DNA of 64,000 nucleotides, taken from positions 124,001 through 188,000 of the forward strand of contig JABAKD010000018.1 in the NCBI GenBank assembly GCA_012845835.1, given 5' to 3'. This DNA comes from Undaria pinnatifida (Eukaryota; Sar; Phaeophyceae; Laminariales; Alariaceae). The notes beneath the pieces are model-generated. The model did not search any database. It was not told the origin of the DNA and worked only from the letters and a program-made list of their open reading frames with translations. The translations under genes were made by a program, and so were the position numbers. Below are positions 1-49,071 of this stretch, piece by piece; within the stretch, counting starts at the first letter, position 1; each line of letters opens with the position of its first letter.

Positions 1-16
1 TATCGTAGCATGCGTG
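1..16. mobile_element. End of a family-1 TIR element, cut by the window edge
   Basis: The bases read TATCGTAGCATGCGTG, the same terminal sequence as the perfect TIR of the element at 28551-28834 with one or two changes. Only the terminus is inside the window. Confidence 0.5.
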
Positions 17-51
17 AAAAAACGCCCAAGGTTTGGAAAACCCCGGCCCAC

Positions 52-37549
<37,498 letters not shown>

Positions 37550-37861
37550 CTTGGATTCGGGTAAAGTAAAGCAGATAGCACGTCAGAAACAAAAACGATA
37601 AAAAAACGAAAGGGACAACGGAGATAAAAAAAAAGCCTGATGTGAGTGGAAGTCTCTTGCCGATGGCGTTGGCCGTTGGGCGGTGTAACATGTCTAAAGG
37701 GCAAGAGGATCATAAACAGCGCGAAGGGACAACCGAGATGAACGAACGGCTACGGATAATCTTTTGCCAGTGGTAGGGGCGCAAAATGTGCTCCCGCAAA
37801 GAACGCGGCAAAAATCCTGGTAGATTAGAAAACATCCATGTCGTGGTGGGGATTCGAAAAC

Positions 37862-37922
37862 AACTATGCAGATTGGCACTTCGAATCCGCCGAGCCCAGG
37901 GCGAAATACTATCCGCTGCTAT
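37862..37922 (-). pseudogene. Decayed copy of the exon at 37463-37549
   Basis: On the plus strand TTGGCACTTCGAATCCGCCG and AGCCCAGGGCGAAATACTAT align with TGGGCACTTCGATCTCGCCG and AGTCCAGGGCGTGAAGAATT in the exon. Gaps and substitutions destroy the frame. It lies about 310 bp 5' of the exon in gene sense. Confidence 0.7.
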
Positions 37923-38489
37923 CGGGGGATGATATATGTTCTAGGCGGGGACAAAAACGTAAAAGACACAAGGGAAAAAAAAAACGAGGGGGAACGCAGA
38001 AATAAGCAGGGACAAAGAAAAAGTAAGGCTGACTTTGTCGAGACGACGGTTTTCTGGTGGCCGACAGTTGGATGGCGACATAAACCAACCAGCCGACCTC
38101 AAAGTCTACCTTATTGTAAAAACACATTTCACGCCACAAACGCAACAGCCAGACACAGAAAAGCGTCAAATACCGCACCGAACAGTAATACCAAGCCATC
38201 TAATGACCAGTCGGGGGCCAAATAGTTGAAATCGACTTGCCATGTCGTGTGACATCTATATAAAACATCTATATAGTACCTGCCCAACCTGCCATAAGAG
38301 CGGCACGGACATAAGAGCGGAGATACTCATGGCCAGTTCCGAGGGGTTCCAAAAATCGAGTACCGCGTCATCTCATGGTAGGGGTTGCACCTTTGGGGAC
38401 GAACGTTCTTCGGACCGGTCGATCTCCTTAAGCGTGAAACTACCGATTAGCATTAGCTTTAGGACTATTAATAGCGCGTAGATAAGTCG

Positions 38490-38607
38490 GTCGGGTTGCG
38501 CGAAGGAATGCCTTCCAAGTTATGTTTCGGGTGAGACACCGAGCTCCTCATGTTAGGAGCCCAGAAACTTCTTAGAATCTGCTTTACCTCTATCAATAGC
38601 GTGGGAT
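38490..38607 (-). mobile_element. Family-2 element fragment
   Basis: Inverse family-2 landmarks: GTCGGGTTGCGCGAA, TTATGTTTCGGGTGAGA, GAGCTCCTCATG and terminal GCGTGGGATGACTC. Confidence 0.6.
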
Positions 38608-38654
38608 GACTCTAAATGCGCACTGTATTCACAATTATAGACGCCTGTGCCCAC

Positions 38655-38764
38655 CGGTGCGGCCGCCCCCAGATGCGGCAGGAAGTCGGCAGAACCCTGA
38701 AACTGCCGTCGGGTAGAGCCAGCCAATCAAAAGCTGCCACTTCGGCAGGTCGATCGACCGCGGC
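38655..38764 (-). CDS. Candidate N-terminal exon, frame unsettled
   Basis: A strong acceptor (GGTTTGCTCTGTGCAG) and a fair donor (CACCG|GTGGGC) bound 110 bp with two open frames. One (AAVDRPAEVAAFDWLALPDG) looks protein-like. The other (LPKWQLLIGWLYPTAVSGF) leaves phase 1, so it can splice to the exon at 37463-37549, and enters in phase 2, matching the candidate at 52083-52223. There is no known domain; it belongs to the SHPRH-like gene only by inference. Confidence 0.35.
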
Positions 38765-38861
38765 CTGCACAGAGCAAACCCAGGGGGTGACGGCAAACAA
38801 ACAAAAAAAAAAATTGTGTGTGTTTAGTGGTGTTGACCGTGGCTACGGTAGTGAAGGAGGC

Positions 38862-39025
38862 GTACTCACTTGTTGCTTGCATCAGTCATCTGACTCATTG
38901 ACCACGTATCCCTTTCGAGACGGAGTACCCTGTTTCTACTCCTGATATTTTGAGACGCCTCCAACGTTTGGGCGCTCATTGCGCTTCTCTTATAAACAAC
39001 ATAGAAACTGTTTGCTTATCCTATC
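38862..39025 (+). repeat. Family-4 dispersed repeat, copy 3
   Basis: ACTTGTTGCTTGCATCAG, TTGACCACGTATCCCTTTCG, AGACGGAG and TTTGGGCGCTCATTGCG match the other copies. Confidence 0.72.
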
Positions 39026-39603
39026 CCCGTCCTGTTTCGTCATCTGCGGGCACCATCTACATCTACGTGGCTACAGTAGGGGGGTAGGTTTTGGTGCGGC
39101 CTTTGGCAATGGCTCGGGGTCACTCCCGCGAGTCATCCCCCTATTCCTTTACGGTCTCAGGCGCTCGTTCTGCATTTGGTTAGCTATGCCGCGCCAAACG
39201 TATAATTCGCCTACGGCGTGCTTCCATGGAGGTACGAAGCCACTTGGGCGACCAGCGAAAATCCATTGGTCAAAAAGGAGGGGTTACCCCTGCTACCGAA
39301 GCCATGGCCTCTTCTTCACGTATGCTGTGTACTTTCTTTTGGGGGGGGGGCTAACACTTGCTTCGTTTTTACTTTACGCACTCGTTCTCCTGCCTTGTTT
39401 TGCTCCGTGTTTCCTTAGCTGACGTACGTCTTAGTACTATTGGAGAAAAAGGCTTGCAGTGTGCATTCCAGCAAATTGGTTGTTGTAATTCTGGCGGTGG
39501 GAGCGCTGGGAAGCGATCGCACAGGCGGGAAGTATTCGGATATTCCGACAAGGATAACCCCAGCAAACCATGGAAAACGTCGGTGAGGCCGGATCGGGGA
39601 GGC

Positions 39604-40015
39604 ATTCTACGGTATGATAGAGGTGCACCATATTATAGTTCTAAGGCTCCTCACTTGACCAATAGCGGGAAAAAGAGTGCTGCCCGAGGAACAATCCCAT
39701 GGCCTAGGTGTATACAACAAAAAATATGCGAAAAAATAACGAAGTTCTGACGAATCTGCGTTAAGAAGCCCCATCATGAAAGAAAATGTTTCAAGTTTTT
39801 TCCAGCCAAAAAGAGGTGCATCCCTTATCCCAAAAAAAAACTAAGTTCGGGTGAAAAACAAAACGTGCCGCCCGAGGAAGAATCCTATGGCCTAGGTAAA
39901 GAACTCATGTTTGCGAAAAAAGTGACCAAGTTCTGACGATTCTGCGTTAAGGTGTCCCTTCATAAAGAAACCGTTTTCAGCCGAAAAGTGCTACCGCTAT
40001 GGCAGCGCGCGTTCG
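39604..40015. mobile_element. Family-1 element with internal duplication
   Basis: Left end CTACGGTATGATAGAGGTGC. The block CCCATGGCCTAGGT ... GTTCTGACGAATCTGCGTTA occurs twice about 175 bp apart. The right end is GTGCTACCGCTATGGCAGCG. Confidence 0.6.
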
Positions 40016-40075
40016 TATCGAAATTGACATATGGGTGGGCATGGGGTAAGCAAACACGGGGTGCGGTTGGAAGCG

Positions 40076-40107
40076 AAGCGAAGCAAAGCAAAGCAAAGCA
40101 AAGCAAA
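40076..40107. repeat. Microsatellite (AAGCA)n
   Basis: Six or so AAGC(G/A) units, the first two reading AAGCG. Confidence 0.9.
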
Positions 40108-40487
40108 CGGATCACCCGGCTGTAGGAAAAACCGAACATCCAGAGTAAGATTGGCGTGCCATTGAAGCGTGAAAGATGGCATCCGCTTCCCCTGCGAGTG
40201 ATTGCTGAAAACATCAACGCTACGATAGCGGGTGCACTTATTTCACGAATAGCCGTAGTCTCAAGACCATAGTCTAGGCCATCACACCCGACAATGCTGG
40301 GACGGAGCACGCTGTGTTTTCACCGACTTGGCAGACATGGCGTACACTAAGCGCGAAGCGTCTAAGGTGCTCGTCGAGGCACACGACGGGCGAGCTGCAT
40401 CCCAATGAGAACCACTTGTGAGGCGGACTTCGGCACCTAGTGCATACTCTCTTGCATACGGATGACAGCTCCGAGGGGGGAACAGGG

Positions 40488-40815
40488 ACTCATTTGTTGC
40501 TTGCCTCAGCCGTTTGGCCGTGGACCACGCAACCCTGTCGAGACAGCGCACCGTTCCTACTCCTAACTCCTAATAAAGACACCTCTATCGCTGGGTCGCT
40601 CACTACGTTTCTTCCACATACAGTATAGTTTATAATCATTTTCTGTTCTTCTTTATCCTTCGGCGGATGGGGAAAAATGAAGCTTAAGCTCGCCTCACTT
40701 CCACGTGTTTTCATACATGTTCTACGCCAACTCAACTCAATTGTATTCGCAACCCAGCGCTAGCTGGCATATCCCTCAGTTCCCGTGGTAACGACAGAGC
40801 GAGCTGTCCCTACCG
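40488..40815 (+). repeat. Family-4 copy 4 joined to family-3 copy 2
   Basis: Family-4 landmarks (TTGTTGCTTGCCTCAGCC, GTCGAGACAGCGCACC) run to about 40640. There family-3 begins with CCTTCGGCGGATGGGGAAA, then CTTCCACGTGTTTTCATAC, GCGCTAGCTGGC and GAGCTGTCCCTAC. Confidence 0.7.
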
Positions 40816-41137
40816 GCGGTAAACGTTACACGAAAATAACGCTTTGCTTATCTCATTCCTGTTGGGCCGTCTGTGAGGGGTGGCGTCTAGGGGCGTCTAG
40901 GACTCACGCCCGTGGCTATCCAATCGTATGCTTCTGTGATTTTCGAAATTCTCCGCGCGATCTGTGCACCGCCGCCGTCGAAATGATTGCTACGCTGCAC
41001 CAAAAAAAAAAAACTCTGGAAGGCCCGTTTTTTTTAGGGAGGAACGGAGGCACTCGTGTGGGTGGCCTATACTATGAACAAGTGAAAATGGGGGTATATA
41101 AACGGGTTGTAGACGAGAAAAAAATATGGATGATACG

Positions 41138-41345
41138 AGATGATATGATATGATATGATATGATATGATACGGTATGATATGATATGATATGATATGATA
41201 TGATATGATATGATATGATATGATATGATATGATAGGGTGTGATATGATATGATACGATATGATATGATATGACATTATATGATGTGATACGATATGATA
41301 TTATATGATGTGATTTGATAATATTTGATATGATACGATATGATA
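41138..41345. repeat. Microsatellite (TGATA)n
   Basis: About 40 TGATA units, perfect in the left half and degenerate to the right. Confidence 0.96.
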
Positions 41346-42296
41346 TAAATATAAAATGATACAAGGTTCCCCTCCGTGAAGTGCCTAGGGGAGTGGCGCA
41401 AGGACACACCATTATTATCACTCCCGGACGCAATGGCCACTTGTTTGCACATACAAAAAAAAAATGCCCGGAAAAATAATGAATTCGCATTTTACCCGCA
41501 GTACTTGGGTGTACTCAATAGCAGCAGTACTTTTAGCACTTTTTGGGCACTCGAGATATGGACTTGCCCACGACCGATCTGTTGTTGAGAAAACACACAC
41601 AACACAAAAAACTTTTACACCGTATGATATGTATGATTTCGAGAAGAGCGTCACACTTCGATCTCCAGGTTAGGAACCGCTTAGAAGCGAGAAGGGGCAC
41701 GTGTGGCATGGGATGCGGCTTACTGTTGAATACTACGTAAACAGCACCTATTGAGAACTGGGAGCAAGAGGACAATACGTGGCAGGCTATGTATGGCAAA
41801 AGCAACTCGCCGCGGGAAAGAGAGGATACGGCACGCGCACATGGCCCTACTTCGGTGTTAATAGTAGCGTTTTGCTCATCGCACGTTGTCTGCTGCTGTC
41901 CCTGTCATCTGCGATCTACGCAGAAAAAAAAGCGTATTATTTTCGAGGCACGAGAAAATAAGGGTTTTGTATGTGCGGAAGTTTGGGGTTATTGCACGTT
42001 GTCCAATGAGATCAACGCGGGTGGTTCCTTGTACCTGTCCTGGTATAGCAAAGGGAACCTTGGATCAGTCTGTCTGGTTGCTGACTAGCAAGCGAAGCAC
42101 GCAGAGAAGAGAGAAGCATCGTCAGCGAGACAGGTTCAAGGTGTGATAGACAGGCTGATATAAAAAACAGAAAAAAATTAAAAAAAACTGCCTCTGTGGA
42201 CGTAAATGTGTAAGGATGGGTTGGTTGGTCCATCTAAATTGATACTACTTGCAAAGGTTCCTATGTGCAGCAGAAACGTGTGGTGGGGTGGGGTGA

Positions 42297-43440
42297 CAAA
42301 TGACAGGCTCCGACACAAGCAACTCGCTGCAGCATAGCGAGGACACGCCACGCGCACAAATATGGTGTTGCCTACCGCTGCTGCTGTGCGGCAGGGTTGT
42401 AGCGTTGTGCTCTCCGCATGGTGCCTGCTGTCTTGTCATCTGCGATCTTACATAAATGGTGTTGCCTACCGCTGCTGCAGTGCGGCAGAGCTGTAGCGTT
42501 GTGCTCTCTAGGTATGGTACGATATCATATATGCAACCTGGACATAAATATAATGACCGTTTGCGTACAAATATGATATTCAAACGATTCTTACAATTTA
42601 CACCGCCATGTCGCTTGACACTGGACAGAAGCAGCGGTAGCAGCAGCAGCGAGAGGTCGCGCGTATAGGCGGGTAGAGCATCACACAGGCTTCGATCAAA
42701 GCGATCAGCTACTGCAACAGCAGCCACACGCGCAGAGAGTTGCAGGCTGCTGCTGCTAGAGGGCCGGACTGCGGCTGGGCGGCAGGATCGTAGCGTGGTG
42801 CTCTGCCAAAATAGGGAAATGTACGTGTACGAAGGGCGCCAACACGGACATGAATGTAAGGACCGTTTGCGTACTAATATGATATTCAAACGCTTCTTAC
42901 AATTTACGCCGGCATGTCACTTGACACTGACAGGAGCAGCAGTAGCAGCAGCGAGAGGTAGCGGCGTATAGGCGGGTATAGCATCGCAGGCTCCGATCAA
43001 AGCGATCAGCTACTGCAACAGCAGCCACACGCGCAGAGATATGCAGGCTGCTGCTGCCAGGGGGCTGGACTGCTGCTGGGCGGCAGGATCGTAGCGTTGT
43101 GCTCTGTGCCAAAAATAGGGAAATGTATGTGTACGAAGAACACCAACCTGTACATAAACATAAGGACCGTTTGCGTACTAACATGGTATTCAAACGATTC
43201 TTACAATTTACGCCGGCATGTTACTTGGCACTCGACAGAAGCAGCAGTATCAGCAGCAGCAGTGAAAAGTAGCGGCGTAAGGTGGGTAACGCAGGCTCCG
43301 ATCAAAGCAATCAGCTACTGCAACAGCAGCCACACGCCCAGAGAGTTGCAGGCTGCTGCTGCTAGGGGGCTGGACTGCTGCTGGGCGGCAGGATCGAAGC
43401 GCGGTGCTCTGTGCAAAAATAGGGAAATGCGCCGACGTGT
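42297..43440. repeat. ~303-bp tandem array, three full units plus partials
   Basis: GACCGTTTGCGTAC stands near 42555, 42860 and 43162. Each unit continues with ATTCAAACG(A/C)TTCTTACAAT, GCAGCAG clusters, GGCTCCGATCAAAGCGATCA, GCTACTGCAACAGCAGCCAC and GGGCGGCAGGATCG(T/A)AGCG. Partial units lie at 42297-42540. Confidence 0.85.
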
Positions 43441-43963
43441 ACCCTTTATGAGCAAAAAAAAGCGGTTTGCATCAAAATCTTACGTGTACGGGGATAGGGG
43501 ATGCAGAAACCCAAACCCCGGGGATTTTGCGGAAACCCGGGGATTTGCCTCAAGTGTACCCAAGGCCAAAAAAGTTGAAAAGGCTTGCCACGCGCCACAC
43601 ACTGCACGGATCGCGCTCAAACCTCCGGCAACGTGAGCCCGACGGTAGAATTGTGCCCACCCCACCCGACGTTTGGGACAAAGGTGCGAGCACGAAGAGA
43701 TGTGCCCGAAGGGAAAAAAAATCACATTTATACATATACGTATTACATGGAGCAATACGAGTATGTTGGCTGCTGGTATCATAGATGGAGTGGTTGGGTG
43801 GTGGAGGCTGCTGTTCGGTATGTCTTCCGCGAGGATCCTTGACCGCTTGAATCAAATGGGTGGCGCGCCTTCCCCAAGCCCAGCACCACGACGGCCACAA
43901 CACAGCGTTTACGACGGTCAATGAGCAACACCCACGACGGCAGCATTTCACATGCTACAGCAG

Positions 43964-44215
43964 TAGTCATTTCGCGCCTGGGGTGCAGCAGAAGTTTCTC
44001 GAGCTCCTACAACAAGGACCTCAATACCTCACCCGAAACATGACTTCGAAGACAATTGTTCGCGCATCCAACCCGACCAACTCGTCTATGCCCTAGTCCA
44101 AAAAACAAATACACTCGTCGAATTTGTCAGACTACATATCGGGTAGATCAGCACGTGAGGAGCTCAACCGGTCAGCAGCGTTTGGCCCGACAAGAGCGAA
44201 CCCTTACCGCGGGGT
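43964..44215. mobile_element. Family-2 MITE-like element, copy 3
   Basis: AGCAGAAGTTTCTCGAGCTC, TCACCCGAAACATGACTTCG, AAGACAATTGTTCGCGCA and CAACCCGACCAACTC. The termini are decayed. Confidence 0.6.
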
Positions 44216-44224
44216 GGCTCAGTT

Positions 44225-44345
44225 GTTGTTGTTGTTCTCACATAAACTCGCATAATCAAGTCCGTGGTCACAGGACAGGCTCCAGTCAGTCTGGAGTGGA
44301 GGGATACCCCAGGGAAAAAACACACACAAACCGAAAGCTCAGTAC
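44225..44345. repeat. Inverted partner of the repeat at 31115-31245
   Basis: GTTGTTGTTGTT, CATAATCAAGTCCGTGGTCA, CAGGACAGGCTCCAGTCA and TGGAGTGGAGGG run in inverse order to the copy at 31.1 kb. Confidence 0.6.
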
Positions 44346-44859
44346 CCAAGCACGGGTCACCCCATCACGTTCGGAATCGGGACACGCCCTACGAGAGAGG
44401 CAGCACTTTTCAGCACACATGTTGTCTGACCCACGGTAGAAGTGCACCACTTTTTTCCGACGTTTGTGGTGATACTCCGAGTGGGGGATGCGTGGTTGGT
44501 CGGTGTTGGGAAGCGTGCTCCTCATGGGTTCCGGTGTCTTTGGTTGGTCTCTCCTCATGGCTCGCTGAATAGACTCAAAGCTTTTATGCCTTATTTCCCT
44601 CTATAGAATACTAAAAGACAGACATAACTGGGCTCAGTAGGGTAGGGCACGGTAGTGCAGGTAATGCAGGGTAGTGCAGGTAGTGAGATGAGGGGCGTCG
44701 TGCTTGTCCCATCATCGTCACTTACATTACCGCCCATCTATGATGACATTGACGTGAACGTGACATATAATATCACGTGCTTTCACCTCAACCATGACAT
44801 GGTTTCACGTCGTATCTATAAACTATCCTTCTACGGAGGGCGTTCCATTACACTTTCTT

Positions 44860-45345
44860 CAATTTGCGAGCTTAAGACCATCAACGGATTTGGAGAGAAA
44901 CAAAAACTGCCACCGGGTGAAAAATCCCCATGGCCTGTATATGACTAGGTACACAACGAGAATCATGCCGAAAAACGAAAATGGCTTTTCCGAAGATTTT
45001 CGGCTTGAGGAGCCCCGTCATTCAGGAAGTTTTTCTTCAGACGAAACGTGCTACTGTACCTCTATTGTACCAGTTTTCTCGATGGCGCTCCTTGAGCCAA
45101 TATCGTCCGAATAATTTCGCACCTGTTTTGTACAAAAGGAACTTTTTTTTTTCATGCCTGTGCCGTAGTTTGGGTCAGCGGGGGTTGCATTTTCACCTTT
45201 ACCCCAAACACGTTTTTGCCTCAGAGGGGTATACTATTAATGGTATAGAGATAGTATTAATAGTATACAGTATTAATCGTATGCAGGATGCTCAAGTGAG
45301 CGGCCTCAAAGGAAAAAAAAGGCGAACCTTTACCGTAGCATGTGT
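44860..45345. mobile_element. Two abutting family-1 elements, opposite sense
   Basis: The first, with its left end lost, has CCCATGGCCTGTATATGACT, TTTCGGCTTGAGGAGCCCCG and the end CGTGCTACTGTACCTCTATT near 45065. The second runs on from there (GCTCCTTGAGCCAATATCGT) to ACCTTTACCGTAGCATGTGT near 45345. Confidence 0.5.
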
Positions 45346-45346
45346 C

Positions 45347-45375
45347 TCGGGTTAGGGTTAGGGTTAGGGCTAGGG
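45347..45375. repeat. Interstitial telomere-like tract
   Basis: Three TTAGGG units and two CTAGGG variants, directly next to the family-1 terminus. Confidence 0.82.
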
Positions 45376-45999
45376 CTAGCGTTACCGCCCTCCCCCCTCA
45401 CCACCACCGCCCGGCGTATTTCAGCCAAGCGCCTATGGTACAGCACGAAACCAAATAAACTTCCCGGAATCAGGCTGGTCTTCAACTCGTTAGTACAGCC
45501 TCAGCACCGTAACCTCGGTCGAATCTACCCGCTTTACACACCTACAGCATACACCGCGCTGGAATGATCTGCGCACCTGAATTAAAAAAACACACACACA
45601 TTGACGCGGCGCGGCACGGCTATCCTATCATAGGGCTACCACGCGAGACGCGTGATTGGCTTACCCGGCCTGTCGAAACGCCGGCGGAAGAAATCGAACG
45701 TCAAGAGACAACGCTGTCGAGGTACCACCACCTCCACCTCCACCACCACCGCCAGCAGCAGCAGCAGCAGCAGCAACACCACCACCAACGCATGAAGATT
45801 TTTTGTCGGTTATTGCCTCCTCCACGAGTGAGTCGTCGATACGTCGCTCTTTCGGGTGGCCTTCCGACGAAGTGGATGATGTGGTGATCGCGATAAAACC
45901 ATCGCGACTGAGATCCTGCGTCGCGTAAAAGACGGTCCGGGAGAGATTTGAAGACAGTAAGATAAAAATCTGACGACAGCAGTGGGGGGGGGGCAATAG

Positions 46000-46340
46000 T
46001 GCCCGTTGAATAGCGTCACTGCCTGCTATGATGCCGGTGGAACAGTGCCACTGCTCTCTATAGTGCCGATGGAACAGTGTCACTGCCGTTTACAATGCCG
46101 GTGGAATAGTGCTACTGTTCTCTATAGTGCCAATGAAATAGTGCCACTGCCTTCTACAATGCCCATAAAATCGCTTGGCACGACTTGCACTTTATAGCAA
46201 CTCTGGGTTGAATAGTGCCACTGCCCTCTATACGGCCGGTGGAATAGAATCACTGCTTTCTATAGTGCCGATAAAATAATGCCAATGCCCTCGACAATGC
46301 CCGTAAAATCGCTTAGGACAACTTGAACCCTATAGTAACT
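46000..46340. repeat. ~45-bp minisatellite (GTGCCACTGC...CCGGTGGAATA)
   Basis: About seven units of AGTGCCACTGCC plus CTCTATAGTGCC plus GGTGGAATA. The array is interrupted by element C and resumes at 47040-47240. Confidence 0.8.
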
Positions 46341-46374
46341 CCATGTAGTAACCCTATTAAATAGCAGTCGTTAT

Positions 46375-47035
46375 AAGGCTTACTTTGGGGTAAGCTATTG
46401 GTTAACCTTTTGCAAGTGGTCAAACGGACTAGTACCCCACCAATACCTTACCAAATGGCGTCGTCGACAGACAATGTTTTTTCTGGGCCGTGGGTTCAAA
46501 TCCCAGCATCCACAATATTTTTTTTTTTCGGACTTTGCCCGGGTCAAACTTGAAAAATACTCTCCCCGATATCCCAAGGAAGTGAAACCGCTTGGATATT
46601 GACAGGTCCGCCTGTATATCCGGCCGACCTGCTATCCCGAGGTTTCCGGGGGGAGGAGTGTGATAGGGCTCAATTTGGGTAAGCTATTGGTTAACCTTTT
46701 GCAAGTGGTCAAACGGACTAGTACCCCACCAATACCTTACCAAATGGCGTCGTCGACAGACAATGTATTTTCTGGGCCGTGGGTTCAAATCCCAGCATCC
46801 ACAATATTTTTTTTTTTTCGGACTTTGCCCGGGTCAAACTTGAAAAATACTCTCCCCGATATCCCAAGGAAGTGAAACCGCTTGGATATTGACAGGTCCG
46901 CCTGTATATCCGGCCGACCTGCTATCCCGAGGTTTCCGGGGGGAGGAGTGTGATAGGGCTCAATTTGGGTAAGCTATTGGTTAACCTTTTGCAAGTGGTC
47001 AAACGGATTGGTACACCACCAATCTCCACTAATAC
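46375..47035 (+). mobile_element. Element C, 2.2 near-identical tandem units of ~289 bp
   Basis: GTAAGCTATTGGTTAACC begins units near 46390, 46679 and 46969. The units are nearly identical, hence young. Each holds TGGGTTCAAATCCCAGC, a Pol III B-box-like sequence, then AAACTTGAAAAATACTCTCC and GGAGGAGTGTGATAGGGCTC. It splits the ~45-bp minisatellite and has no open frame of note. Confidence 0.85.
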
Positions 47036-47039
47036 CTTA

Positions 47040-47240
47040 ACGCAGTGCCACTGCCTTCTACGGCGCCGGTAAAAAAGTTGGCACGACTTGAACTTTCTAC
47101 AAAGTAACCCTGCACAGTAACCTCATTTCCAACAGTGTCGGTGCCATGAATAGTGCGGCTACATTGGACTGACATATGGCGGCATCATTGGAAGCCCTAG
47201 TGCCGGTCCCCTGCATGGTGCCGTTATGTTGGACTGGCAC
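47040..47240. repeat. ~45-bp minisatellite, right part
   Basis: CGCAGTGCCACTGCCTTCTA, GTTGGCACGACTTGAACTTT and further GTGCCGGT units continue the array found left of element C. Confidence 0.7.
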
Positions 47241-47394
47241 TTGGGTCGTCCAACGGAAGGGTTTGCAGTTTTTTTTGGCGCCAAAGGGTTCTCCCCTTCT
47301 CATCGATTGAGCTCCTCGAGTGTCGAACAATCGTCTAGCATGACAATTCCACGAGCATACGACGTGTTGTGTGAAGGCTAGCCGCCTAGATGCG

Positions 47395-47515
47395 TTGGTT
47401 GGATTGCGCGAGCGCATGCCATTGGAGGCGTGTTTCGGGTGAGATATCGGGCTCCTCGTGTTGGGAACTTAGAATCTTCTTAGAATCTGCTGCACCCCTG
47501 CCGTGGGATGATTCC
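47395..47515 (-). mobile_element. Family-2 element fragment
   Basis: Inverse landmarks TTGCGCGAGCGCATGCC, GTGTTTCGGGTGAGATATCG, GGCTCCTCGTG and CCGTGGGATGATTCCCA. Confidence 0.6.
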
Positions 47516-47572
47516 CATGCCAGCACTATTATTGAGAGACTAGGGCCGTGAAGGCCGATAGCATGTAAGTCC

Positions 47573-47872
47573 GGTCGCCCCGGTGGCGTACCAGGTTATC
47601 CTCGAGCCTGGTATAGGTCAGTTTCGTGAGTTCGAATCCCCCCGAGTGCATACTCGCATAAATTCGTGGGGACTTTTTCACAAGTTGACTTGCGGAAAGC
47701 GCGAGAGCGCGAGTTAGCAACAATCGATGAGAAATCGACGAGCAGTGGGATTGCTGAACCCTATGCGCGATAAAAAATAAAGGCAAGAACCGGGGGGGGA
47801 AAAGGGACGACACCTGTGACCACGGCTTGTCCAGAAGCTGGAAAGTAAATGTGTGCGAAAAAAAAAAAAAAA
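47573..47872 (+). mobile_element. SINE-A copy 2, complete
   Basis: Head GGTCGCCCCGGTGGCGTACC, B box GAGTTCGAATCCCCCC, body GCGAGAGCGCGAGTTAGCAA, tail GTGACCACGGCTTGTCCAG, AAGCTGGAAAGTAA and A16. No clear target-site duplication is seen. Confidence 0.85.
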
Positions 47873-48054
47873 GTCGCCGACCAAACAATCACTTGGTTAT
47901 GTACTACACGTAGTTCTTTGCAGTTCGAGGTGGGCATCGAGGTGATGGCGACCGCGACAAAGCCATCGATATCGAGCTGCTGCCAAGTGCAACGGCGGCA
48001 GGAATGAGGGGTCGGTGCGCCGCTAGAATTGGCGTTGAACATCGTATAGCCCTA

Positions 48055-48353
48055 CCACCACCACTACCACCACCACAATTACTGCTGCTGAAGCTGCTGC
48101 TGGAGCTGCTGCTACTACAACTACCGCCACCGCCACAACAACTAATACAACACTACTACATCGTTTAGCCCTACCAATACCACCACCATGACTACCATAC
48201 CATCACCGATGCTGCTACTACTACGGCTATTACTACTACTACTATTACTGCACTTCTCCTGCTACTGCGACTACTATTACTGCACTTCTACTGCTACTGC
48301 TACTGCTACTGCGACTGCTTCTACTACTGCTGCTACTGCTGCTACTACTGCTT

Positions 48354-48387
<34 letters not shown>

Positions 48388-48425
48388 CCCCACTACTACT
48401 ACTACCACTACCACAACAACAGCTA
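48055..48425. repeat. Interrupted (CTA)n/(CTG)n trinucleotide region
   Basis: CCACCACTACCACCACC passes through GCTGCTGCT and ACTACTACTATTACTGC to about 12 near-pure CTA triplets. Confidence 0.92.
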
Positions 48426-48695
48426 CTACGAAGGACCTTACTACGGAAAACAAATTGACCTACATAATGTCACATGCCTGACTTCCAATGCTTGCTGTAA
48501 ATGTTCCTGTATAGTGACAGGGGTGCGATGCGTCCCTGACTCTTGCTCTCTGTCAATTTGCTGATACACGAATGTTCTCCTCCTGCTTTTCCTGCAAAAA
48601 TGATAAAAATAAAACAAGAACAAAAAGCTTTTCGAAAAAATAAAATGGCCCTCACGGTGTCGGCCCTTCCGGCAAAAAGTCTGACTTTTTCTCAC

Positions 48696-48763
48696 CTCCA
48701 GCGCGCTTACGACTTCGGGAATGACGCGCAGCATGCCCACCGGGGTTCGGCTTGCGGTTGATT
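48696..48763 (-). CDS. Candidate minus-strand exon, unknown
   Basis: Acceptor GCGTGCTCAG and donor CTGGAG|GTGAGA bound 68 bp with a frame STASRTPVGMLRVIPEVVSA. No domain is known. Sequence around its acceptor recurs at about 51350-51450 and 51530-51610, like the exon-copy pattern elsewhere. Phase links to neighbours are not settled. Confidence 0.28.
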
Positions 48764-49071
48764 CTGAGCACGCGACGCAAAAAAAATACATTCACAGGGA
48801 AAAGGCGGCGAATAAAACGAACAATTTCGACAAGATGAGATGACGGTTGTTACCACAGTGGCGCAATTGCGAGTTGGCCGGCTGACTGCCTCTTTATTTC
48901 ACGAGCTTACCCCCTCGGGGTGCAGTTGTCTGGAAACCCTGAGGGTGGATGTCGCACGTGGTACATGGCGGACACAACTCTTGTAAAAATTGCAGGAAAA
49001 CAATAAGCCACAGCGCAAGTAACCCCGACGAGTAACAAAGGGAGGGGACACACGAGCCTTTAGCTTAGTTT

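Noticed and set aside
40315-40410. Plus-strand UBA-like stretch (DLADMAYTKREASKVLVEAH)
   Set aside because: Pattern looks like a UBA helix bundle but it is short, lacks a start and splice partner, and lies among repeats; chance is likely.
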